Source of the DNA: an uncultured bacterium
GTDB taxonomy: Bacteria; Patescibacteriota; Minisyncoccia; Phycocordibacterales; UBA9973
Direction: 5' to 3'
DNA length: 15,809 nucleotides
Assembly: GCA_903895055.1 (NCBI GenBank)
Contig: CAITSL010000028.1
Location: 1 to 15,809, forward strand
The notes beneath the pieces were generated by a model that ran no database searches, was not told the origin of the DNA, and saw nothing but the letters and a program-made list of their open reading frames with translations. The position numbers were made by a program, and so were the translations under genes. This document shows, piece after piece, positions 1 to 5,859 of the stretch (its first letter is position 1; each line of letters starts with the position of its first letter).

Positions 1-202
1 CATCCCATAAAGGAAACTGGACAATTCTTTCATAAGTATCTTGAGAAGCAGTTATCAGATCAGCATCCAAATCAACTTCAATGTTAGTAAAGGCAACCAT
101 TGCATATTTACCAATTGCATTCGATGCTGATCCAGTAAGAGTGGCAATATCTATAACGATTTCTGGATTTAATTTTTTTGCATAAGATAATGCATCAGCA
201 AG
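1..202 (-). pseudogene. pepA: Leucyl aminopeptidase (M17 family) internal fragment
   Basis: The minus-strand frame is open from 202 down to the window edge and begins LADALSYAKKLNPEIVIDIA, followed by TLTGSA and, near the edge, a segment ending QFPLWD. These are hallmarks of the C-terminal catalytic domain of M17 cytosol aminopeptidases, manganese/zinc enzymes that remove N-terminal residues from peptides in the cytoplasm. In the family, LADAL is directly preceded by NTDAEGRLV, which carries metal ligands and a catalytic arginine. Here the codon before LADAL is TAA and the upstream bases belong to tgt on the other strand. The N-terminal domain and main metal-binding residues are therefore missing, and the fragment cannot encode an active enzyme as it stands. 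The gene continues off the left edge. Family assignment is firm; whether this is a true pseudogene or an assembly join is open. Confidence 0.75.
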
Positions 203-702
203 TTATTTCTTCCATGGACTTTGACGGTTTCGGAATTGGCGGAAGTTTCGCTAAAGAAGACATGTCGAGTGCGGTCCGATGGGTAAATGAAATCTTGCCG
301 GAAGAAAAACCGCGCCATTTGCTTGGAATAGGGGAGCCGGAGGATTTATTTATGGGCATAGAAAACGGAGTGGACCTTTTTGATTGTGTCTTGCCGACTC
401 GCTTGGGACGTAATGGCACGATTTATACCAAAACAGGGAAAATTATTATTACTAATAAAAAATTCCGAGACGATTTTTCTCCGATTGAAAAAGATTGCGA
501 GTGTTATTCGTGCAAGAATTATACAAGGAGTTACATTGCACATTTATTCCACGGCAAAGAAATGCTAGCCGGCACACTCGCCTCCATTCACAATCTATAT
601 TTCATTGTGAACTTGGTCAAAAAAATCCGGCAATCTATTTTAGATGACAACTTCTTTGAATTCAAAAAAGAGTTTTTGGAGAATTATATGAAAAATAAGT
701 AA
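178..702 (+). CDS. tgt: Queuine/preQ1 tRNA-guanine transglycosylase, 5'-truncated
   Basis: This is the C-terminal part of bacterial TGT, which swaps guanine-34 for preQ1 in tRNAs with GUN anticodons (queuosine pathway). The sequence shows MDFDGFGIGGSF, then HLLGIGEP, then FDCVLPTRLGRNG, whose Asp is the catalytic nucleophile in the family. It ends with the zinc site CECYSC followed about 25 residues later by the His of SIHN. About 170 residues remain of a usual 370-380, so the N-terminal half of the barrel is missing. The frame is open to a TTG at 178, but true tgt homology appears to start only near 200, where the opposite strand switches to pepA. The first residues (MHKIMHQ) are therefore probably not native. 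The stop lies just before the promoter of the next gene. Likely non-functional unless the join is an artefact. Confidence 0.85.
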   Translation: MHKIMHQQVISSMDFDGFGIGGSFAKEDMSSAVRWVNEILPEEKPRHLLGIGEPEDLFMGIENGVDLFDCVLPTRLGRNGTIYTKTGKIIITNKKFRDDFSPIEKDCECYSCKNYTRSYIAHLFHGKEMLAGTLASIHNLYFIVNLVKKIRQSILDDNFFEFKKEFLENYMKNK

Positions 703-707
703 TTTTC

Positions 708-735
708 TTTACAAAATTTGTGAGGTTGTTATACT
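708..735 (+). promoter_or_regulatory. Sigma-70-type promoter for the SpeA-like gene
   Basis: TTTACA at 708-713 and TATACT at 730-735 are separated by 16 bases. The predicted start of transcription is only a few bases before the ATG at 750, so the mRNA would be leaderless or nearly so; no Shine-Dalgarno sequence is present. The -35 box begins right after the tgt stop codon. Confidence 0.6.
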
Positions 736-749
736 ATAAACACAATTAA

Positions 750-2156
750 ATGGGTAAGAAAAAAATAAAAAAACAGGGAAGAAAAGGGAAAAATTGGAGA
801 AAATTTTGGAGACTTGGAGTAGATGAATTTAATACGCAGTTTTTGGGAGTAAGCAAAGATGGCAATTTGACTGCGACCGAAGGGAATCATGTTTATGACC
901 TTTCAAAACTCGCCGTGAAGTATGGCACACCCCTTCAAATAGTTTTCCCTTTCATTATTGAAGACAGATTGAAAGATTTGATCGGTTATTTCCAGGCCTA
1001 TATGAAAATTTACGGATACAAAGGTAAATTTTATTATCATTATCCGATGAAAGTAAATCAGAATAAGGAATTTGTCCTGCCGATTCTTTCCGAAGGTGGC
1101 AATTTGGAAGTGACTTCGGCCAATGAACTTTGGATTGTAAAAAAATTATGGGAAGGGGAGAAATTCAATTCTAAAATCAGAGTACTGTGCAATGGTCCAA
1201 AGACAGATCAATATCTGGATTTAATCGAAGAATTACGTTCCAAAGGGATGAACATCATTCCGATTATCGAAGGTTGGGAAGAAATTGAAAGATTGTCAAA
1301 ATATAAGGGTGACACTGGAATAAGGATAGATTTAGACATAAAAGCAGATACTCATTGGGATAAAAAGTTTGATCGTTTTGGTTTGTCCGAGAAAGATGTT
1401 TTTTCTTTGGGTAAAATGAAAAATCTGAAAATAATGCATTATCACTTAGGCTCGCAAATCAAGACTCAAAAGAGCATTTTAGATGGAGTAAAGCATGCGT
1501 TTTCTATTTATGTAGAATTACAAAAAAATCATCCTACATTGGATACTTTGGATATTGGTGGAGGATTTGGTGTTCCATATGAAAAGAAAAAGTTTTATAC
1601 TGCCAAGGGTGTTTCAAGCAAAATTGTAAAGATTTTGAAAAATTTATCGGACAAAGCGGGGATCAGACATCCAAACTTAGCGGTAGAATGGGGACAATAT
1701 ATTGTTGCTCCGTCACAAATAACAATATACAAAGTTATTTCAAAAAAATATATTCCAAAAGCAAATGCCAAAGCTTGGTATGTGATTGATGGGAGTTTTA
1801 TCAATGACTTGAAAGATACTTGGACGATCCACCAGAGATGGCATACAATCCCTCTCAACAATATGACCGCACATTTAAAAACAGTTTGGTTGGCAGGGAG
1901 TACTTGTGATTCGGATGATAAATATACTGCCGGAGGAAATTATATTTTGATGCCAAAAATCTCTGGAGATGTTGATCAATATGTCGCGATCCTTGATACA
2001 GGCGCATACCAAGATAGTTTATCGTCACATCATTGTTTACTTTCTGAACCGGCAAAAATAATCGCTTCGGATGGGATGACCCAAATAATTCGTAAACGTG
2101 AAAGTCCGGAATCTATTGGAAAACTTTTTGGCTGGACCAACGGGGACCATAAATAA
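750..2156 (+). CDS. speA: SpeA-type arginine decarboxylase-like PLP enzyme (fold III)
   Basis: A 468-residue pyridoxal-phosphate enzyme of the alanine-racemase-fold decarboxylases, closest by motif to biosynthetic arginine decarboxylase, which makes agmatine for polyamine synthesis. YPMKVNQN places the Schiff-base lysine at residue 101 (SpeA enzymes have YPIKVNQ). HYHLGSQI (230-237) and DIGGGFG (268-274) are the usual phosphate-binding segments. TCDSDD at 385-390 matches the active-site cysteine motif, and DTGAYQ (416-421) is the C-terminal barrel motif. AVEWGQ (311-316) stands where many relatives have an E-S-G-R type motif. SpeA is usually about 630-660 residues, so this copy lacks the long helical insert and C-terminal extension. 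The N-terminus is very lysine-rich. Substrate is inferred: arginine is likely, but another basic or carboxylated polyamine precursor is possible. The DUF192 gene follows 14 bases later, probably on the same transcript. Confidence 0.75.
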   Translation: MGKKKIKKQGRKGKNWRKFWRLGVDEFNTQFLGVSKDGNLTATEGNHVYDLSKLAVKYGTPLQIVFPFIIEDRLKDLIGYFQAYMKIYGYKGKFYYHYPMKVNQNKEFVLPILSEGGNLEVTSANELWIVKKLWEGEKFNSKIRVLCNGPKTDQYLDLIEELRSKGMNIIPIIEGWEEIERLSKYKGDTGIRIDLDIKADTHWDKKFDRFGLSEKDVFSLGKMKNLKIMHYHLGSQIKTQKSILDGVKHAFSIYVELQKNHPTLDTLDIGGGFGVPYEKKKFYTAKGVSSKIVKILKNLSDKAGIRHPNLAVEWGQYIVAPSQITIYKVISKKYIPKANAKAWYVIDGSFINDLKDTWTIHQRWHTIPLNNMTAHLKTVWLAGSTCDSDDKYTAGGNYILMPKISGDVDQYVAILDTGAYQDSLSSHHCLLSEPAKIIASDGMTQIIRKRESPESIGKLFGWTNGDHK

Positions 2157-2170
2157 TTTCTTATTAGTTT

Positions 2171-2668
2171 ATGAATTTTAAAAAGTACCTTCCTTTTGTC
2201 GCAGTTATTATTTTTCTAATTGTATTAGGATTTTTTTTGACTGGTTATAATAATTCTCTCAAAAAAACAGGAGAGAATAATATTAAATACGTAAAATTAG
2301 AGAATAAGAGTATTCAATTTGTAAAAATTGCCCGGCAAATGATCAAAGTTGACTTGGCTTTGACGGAAACACAACAAGAACAGGGACTTTCTGGGAGAAA
2401 AAGTTTAGCCGACGACGCAGGGATGCTTTTTATTTTTCCCCAACCGTCCAAGTATTTTTTTTGGATGAAAGATATGAATTTTCCGATCGATATGATCTGG
2501 TTCGATGAAAATTTTAAAGTGATTTACATAAAAAAAGATGCTCTTCCTTCTTCCTATCCAAAATCTTTTGGCCCAAATGTGGACAACAGGTATGTTCTTG
2601 AAGTTTCGGCCAATTTTTCCGAAAAGAATAATCTAAAGGTTGGAGATAAGGTGGAATTTTTACCCTAA
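2171..2668 (+). CDS. Membrane-anchored DUF192 protein
   Basis: A 165-residue protein with one N-terminal hydrophobic segment (about residues 7-25) after a short basic start, which would tether a C-terminal DUF192 domain (about 52-163) to the outer face of the membrane. The domain shows the family pattern: QEQGLSGRKSL, GMLFIFP, FWMKDMNFPIDMIW with following FDENFKVIYI, then YVLEVSANF and VGDKVEFL near the end. DUF192 proteins are widespread small extracytoplasmic proteins of unknown biochemical role. It lies 14 bases after the SpeA-like gene on the same strand, suggesting co-transcription, but no functional link is evident. No clear Shine-Dalgarno site is seen. Family call is confident; function unknown. 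Confidence 0.85.
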   Translation: MNFKKYLPFVAVIIFLIVLGFFLTGYNNSLKKTGENNIKYVKLENKSIQFVKIARQMIKVDLALTETQQEQGLSGRKSLADDAGMLFIFPQPSKYFFWMKDMNFPIDMIWFDENFKVIYIKKDALPSSYPKSFGPNVDNRYVLEVSANFSEKNNLKVGDKVEFLP

Positions 2669-2742
2669 AAGTTGTTTAAAATAAAGCTTTTCTCGTCAGT
2701 CATTTTACAAGAAGATGAAGTTGTTTCGTTTAGAGTATTTTC

Positions 2743-2770
2743 TTGTGAAAGCCAGGGAAAAGAGTAAAAT
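2743..2770 (+). promoter_or_regulatory. Promoter of the ribonucleotide reductase gene (leaderless)
   Basis: TTGTGA at 2743-2748 and TAAAAT at 2765-2770 are 16 bases apart. The -10 box ends 7 bases before the ATG at 2778, so transcription should start at about the initiation codon. This is the main reason to prefer 2778 over the upstream ATG at 2715, which lies before the promoter. Confidence 0.6.
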
Positions 2771-2777
2771 AATTGCT

Positions 2778-5153
2778 ATGGATAAGAATAAGCCCTTGAG
2801 CAAAAAAGAATTGAATAAAATTAAAAGTATCAGAAATCGCGAGGGGGTAATTATTCCTTTTGATTTGGAAAAAATAGTTGGAGCAGTCCACAAAGCGTTC
2901 TTGGTTACGGCCGAAGGCAACGGACATGAGTCCAAAGGTGTCGCCGAGAAAGTTTTTCACAAGTTATTGCACATTAAAGATGAAAAAAATGACAAGAAGT
3001 TTATTCCAAGCGTTGAATTGATTCAAGATTTGGTAGAAGCGCATTTGATGGATCTCGGATATCATGCTACCGCCAAAGCTTATATTCTTTACCGCTCAAA
3101 AAGAGCGGAACTTCGAAAAGAAGTCGGGATTATTCCCACTGAAAACAAAAAAGTTTTCGAAAAATCAAGTTCTTACTTTGTCAGCTCTTACGAAGAATTT
3201 ATTTTCTATCGTACCTATTCCAAATGGCAGGATGACTTAGGTAGACGCGAGACTTGGCTAGAAACAGTCGATCGCTTTATGGCCTATATGAAAGAAAACC
3301 TTGGTAAGAAATTTGGAGATAAGGATTTTGAAGAAGTTCGCACGGGAATTTTAAAACAAGAAATTTGTCCTTCAATGAGATTGCTTTGGTCTGCCGGTGA
3401 GGCTTGCCGAAAATCAAATGTCTGGGCTTACAATTGTTCTTTTGTCGCACCTTCCGCTTGGCAAGATCTCGGAGAGATAATGTACATCTTAATGTGCGGA
3501 GCCGGACTTGGTTTTTCAGTTGAATCGGAAACAGTTCAAAAATTTCCACAAATCCGCAGACAGACCGGGAAAAAACTTGCGCGACATATTGTGGAAGACA
3601 GTAAAGAAGGTTGGGCGGACGCATTTGTCCTTGCTTGCAAGACTTGGGCAGATGGTTATGATATTGATTTTGATTATTCGAAGCTTCGTCCGGCTGGTTC
3701 TCGCCTGAAAGTGGCTGGCGGTCGCGCTTCCGGTCCTCAACCGCTAATTGATGTGATTAATTTTACTAAAACGAAAATATTGGCGCGCCAAGCAAAGCGA
3801 CTCACCAACATTGATCTGCACGATATTATTTGTCAGATTGGTCTGATTGTTGTTGCCGGGGGAGTGCGCCGTAGCGCGCTCATTTCTCTTTCCGATATTG
3901 ACGATGAATCGATGCGCAAATCAAAACAAGGACAATTTTGGATTGACAACGGTCAACGTTCCATGGCCAATAATTCAGCGGTGTATTCTCAAAAACCTTC
4001 CGCTTCGGAATTTTTAAATGAATGGATCGAATTGATCAAATCAGGTACGGGCGAACGGGGGATTTTCAATCGGGGAGGACTGATGACCCAGCTTCCGAAA
4101 CGCAGAATCGAAAATTGGAAAAAAGCCGGCATTATTGACGATCAAAATGTGATTGTGGGTCTGCCGGGATCCAATCCTTGCGGAGAAATTACTTTGCGTT
4201 CCAAACAATTCTGTAACCTTACTTCCATTGTGGTTCGTCCGAAAGACAGCGTAGCAGAATTAAAAAGAAAGGTAAGACTTTCGACCATCTTGGGTACTTA
4301 TCAAGCCACGCTCACTAATTTTGGTTATTTAGGAAAAGAGTGGCGTGAAAATTGCGAGGATGAAGCTCTGCTCGGTGTTTCGATCACGGGATATTATGAT
4401 AATAAAATAGTTCGAGATGCAAAAGTGTTGAATGAACTTCGGGAAGAAGCAATCAAAACAAATAAAGAATACGCCAAAAAGTTTGGCATCAATCATTCCA
4501 CCTGTATCACCACGGTCAAGCCCCATGGCAACTCCGGTCAACTTTTATACGTTGGCTCCGGTATGCATCCTTGGTATGCAAAATATTTTATTCGTCGAGT
4601 TCGGATTGCCACTAATGATCCGCTCTTTGAACTGATCAAAGATCAAGGCGTTCCTTCGAAAGCGGAAGTTGGCTATTCCACTGCCAATTCAACAGTGGCC
4701 GTCTTAGAATTTCCTATCAAAGCGCCCGAGGGAGCGATCACTCGCAATGAAGTTTCTGCGATTGATCTCTTGGAGGAATGGAAAAAATTAAAAATAAATT
4801 ATATTGAACACAATCCATCAGTCACCATCTATGTCGGGTCCGATGAATGGATCAAAGTAGCAAACTTTGTTTACGAAAATTGGGAGATTGTCGGCGGGCT
4901 TTCGTTCTTACCTCGCTCAGAGCATGTCTATCAACTCGCTCCGTATGAAGAAATTTCGAAAGAAGAATACGAAAAGAGAATGAAAGAAATCAAACATATC
5001 GATTTCTCCAAACTGATGTATTACGAACAAGAAGACAATACCATCGGCGCCAAAGAATTCGCGTGTGTTTCCGGAGTCTGTTCGATCGATGATGTCATGG
5101 CCGAAGATGCCCAAAAAGAAAACACGAAAGGTTCGGATGCTAGTTTAAATTAA
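2778..5153 (+). CDS. nrdJ: Adenosylcobalamin-dependent (class II) ribonucleoside-triphosphate reductase
   Basis: This class II ribonucleotide reductase converts ribonucleotides to deoxyribonucleotides using adenosylcobalamin to make the thiyl radical. From the ATG at 2778 it has 791 residues. An ATP-cone regulatory domain spans about residues 17-116 (SIRNREGVIIPFDLEKIV onward). The barrel follows: WAYNCSF holds one redox cysteine (C220), NPCGEI holds the radical cysteine C468 and E470, and FCNLT holds the second redox cysteine C479. A C-terminal CVSGVC pair (C763, C768) is the shuttle thiol pair. The arrangement resembles the monomeric Lactobacillus-type triphosphate reductase. An in-frame ATG at 2715 would add 21 residues with no family match and would precede the promoter, so 2778 is preferred. 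No cobalamin synthesis genes lie in the window, so B12 would have to come from elsewhere. A bidirectional hairpin follows the stop. Confidence 0.9.
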   Translation: MDKNKPLSKKELNKIKSIRNREGVIIPFDLEKIVGAVHKAFLVTAEGNGHESKGVAEKVFHKLLHIKDEKNDKKFIPSVELIQDLVEAHLMDLGYHATAKAYILYRSKRAELRKEVGIIPTENKKVFEKSSSYFVSSYEEFIFYRTYSKWQDDLGRRETWLETVDRFMAYMKENLGKKFGDKDFEEVRTGILKQEICPSMRLLWSAGEACRKSNVWAYNCSFVAPSAWQDLGEIMYILMCGAGLGFSVESETVQKFPQIRRQTGKKLARHIVEDSKEGWADAFVLACKTWADGYDIDFDYSKLRPAGSRLKVAGGRASGPQPLIDVINFTKTKILARQAKRLTNIDLHDIICQIGLIVVAGGVRRSALISLSDIDDESMRKSKQGQFWIDNGQRSMANNSAVYSQKPSASEFLNEWIELIKSGTGERGIFNRGGLMTQLPKRRIENWKKAGIIDDQNVIVGLPGSNPCGEITLRSKQFCNLTSIVVRPKDSVAELKRKVRLSTILGTYQATLTNFGYLGKEWRENCEDEALLGVSITGYYDNKIVRDAKVLNELREEAIKTNKEYAKKFGINHSTCITTVKPHGNSGQLLYVGSGMHPWYAKYFIRRVRIATNDPLFELIKDQGVPSKAEVGYSTANSTVAVLEFPIKAPEGAITRNEVSAIDLLEEWKKLKINYIEHNPSVTIYVGSDEWIKVANFVYENWEIVGGLSFLPRSEHVYQLAPYEEISKEEYEKRMKEIKHIDFSKLMYYEQEDNTIGAKEFACVSGVCSIDDVMAEDAQKENTKGSDASLN

Positions 5154-5168
5154 ATTTAACTCAAGAGA

Positions 5169-5194
5169 AAACTCCCGTTTTTAGGCGGGAGTTT
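5169..5194. terminator. Bidirectional terminator between nrdJ and rnpB
   Basis: AAACTCCCG pairs with CGGGAGTTT across an 8-base loop. Read on the minus strand the stem is followed by TTTTCTCTT, and it sits 12 bases past the 3' end of RNase P RNA, so it best fits termination of rnpB. On the plus strand it follows nrdJ by 15 bases with a poorer T tract. Confidence 0.65.
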
Positions 5195-5326
5195 CCATGT
5201 ATTTACACAGGCATTTTATAAGCCGAATTCTGTTCTCCGATTTACCCCGCTAAAGCGGGGCAAGAATCGAAGCGATAGTTATTTGTCTAGGCCTGAAATT
5301 ACTCTCAGGCTCAAGCGATTCTCTAC

Positions 5327-5438
5327 CAATTTTGCCCACCATAAGTGGTGCAAAATTGAGTACCCTGAGCTTGTCGAAGGGCTCTTCGATTCCACTCAGA
5401 GCTCTCAATTTTGTAGTCGCTTATGGCGAACAAAATTG
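5327..5438. repeat. Nested palindrome inside rnpB
   Basis: Two AT-rich hairpins, 5327-5358 and 5406-5438, each framed by CAATTTTG / CAAAATTG, are inverted copies of one another (both have CCATAAG or its complement in the loop). Between them sit two short REP-like palindromes in opposite orientation: 5363-5381 (complement CCCTTCGACAAGCTCAGGG) and 5382-5401 (CTCTTCGATTCCACTCAGAG). The whole block is roughly symmetric about base 5382. The stem ends differ in a compensatory way (CCCT/AGGG versus CTCT/AGAG). Confidence 0.8.
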
Positions 5439-5476
5439 GAGCACGATCTTGCACACGCGTAAGTATTTTGCCGTTT

Positions 5477-5496
5477 CACTTCGACATTGCTCAGTG
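5477..5496 (+). repeat. Third REP-like palindrome in rnpB
   Basis: CACTTCGACATTGCTCAGTG shares the core TTCGA...CTCAG with the two palindromes at 5363-5401 and again has a compensated stem (CACT/AGTG). It lies inside RNase P RNA, just before the GAAACGG segment of the minus-strand RNA. Confidence 0.6.
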
Positions 5497-5681
5497 CAAG
5501 CACCAAACAAAATCGATATCGTCACTGTTCGCAACTCTACCCTTACGGGCGACGGGCGTTACCCGCTACGTTTTCCCGTTCACCCCGCCGTTGGCGGGGC
5601 AAGTGGCGGGATGTGTGTTCGGACTTTCCTCCCTTAAAAATGTTTATTTATAAGGGTAGCTATCAGAATACCTGTTTGGAT

Positions 5682-5710
5682 ATCTTATACCACTTGCATT
5701 TTTATTTCAA
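5682..5710 (-). promoter_or_regulatory. rnpB promoter
   Basis: On the minus strand TTGAAA (5710-5705) and TAAGAT (5687-5682) are separated by 17 bases. The expected start, about 5675, coincides with the 5' strand of helix P1. It overlaps the plus-strand promoter at 5694-5722. Confidence 0.65.
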
Positions 5711-5722
5711 GTATGCTATACT
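5694..5722 (+). promoter_or_regulatory. Promoter of the uvrB leader
   Basis: TTGCAT (5694-5699), 17-base spacer, TATACT (5717-5722) with an extended -10 TG at 5714-5715. Transcription would start near 5729. Its -35 box lies within the spacer of the divergent rnpB promoter, so the two core promoters occupy the same DNA. Confidence 0.65.
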
Positions 5723-5728
5723 CGGGGT

Positions 5729-5804
5729 GTGAGTGTGAGGTAAGATTCACATTTAATCGTAACAACATAAGTGCCCGAAACCCCGCCGTAAGGCGGGGTT
5801 TTGT
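5729..5804 (+). ncRNA. Short leader RNA or attenuated transcript upstream of uvrB
   Basis: A transcript from the promoter at 5694-5722 would run about 75 bases to a strong hairpin at 5778-5803. There is no meaningful open reading frame. The only internal structure seen by eye is GTGAGG...TTCAC near 5734-5750. It could be an independent small RNA, or the 5' leader of uvrB with premature termination. I do not recognise a known riboswitch or RNA family in it. Confidence 0.35.
5778..5804 (+). terminator. Intrinsic terminator/attenuator before uvrB
   Basis: AAACCCCGCC, a GTAA (GNRA-type) loop, then GGCGGGGTTT and TTGTTTT: a 10-pair stem with a T tract. The same 5' arm can instead pair with ACGGCGGGGTTT at 5815-5826, a longer 12-pair stem followed by TAATATTTT, so two mutually exclusive terminator-like hairpins lie in tandem. 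Confidence 0.75.
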
Positions 5805-5859
5805 TTTATCGCCAACGGCGGGGTTTTAATATTTTATAAAATGAGGTAATGTTATAAAC

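Larger units (their letters stand above)
5206..5676 (-). ncRNA. rnpB: RNase P RNA, bacterial, with inserted palindromes
   Basis: This is the catalytic RNA of RNase P, which matures tRNA 5' ends. Read on the minus strand, the conserved 5' element GGGAGGAAAGTCCGAAC lies at 5633-5617. The conserved 3' elements are TTGAGCC near 5314, GGCCTAGACAAAT at 5293-5281 and ACAGAATTCGGCTTAT at 5233-5218. The ends are set by helix P1: ACAGGTATT (from 5675) pairs with AATGCCTGT (ending 5207), nine pairs with one G-U. The promoter-predicted start agrees with this 5' end. At about 470 bases it is longer than the usual 350-400, because the middle carries hairpin inserts (5327-5438 and 5477-5496) and GC-rich hairpins at 5245-5260 and 5583-5599. 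GGTA just 3' of the 5327 hairpin (minus strand) fits the loop that binds tRNA CCA. No protein frame here is credible. Confidence 0.93.

Noticed and set aside
2667..2693. Terminator after the DUF192 gene
   Set aside because: AAAAG/CTTTT is only five weak pairs and has no real T tract.
2715..2777. Upstream start for the ribonucleotide reductase
   Set aside because: It lies upstream of the likely promoter (2743-2770), has no ribosome binding site and adds residues without family similarity.
5327..5496. CRISPR array
   Set aside because: The repeats are palindromes in alternating orientation inside rnpB, without regular spacers or nearby cas genes.
5332..5732. Three overlapping plus-strand open frames of 76-101 codons
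   Set aside because: They lie antisense to RNase P RNA, have low-complexity translations and no family features.
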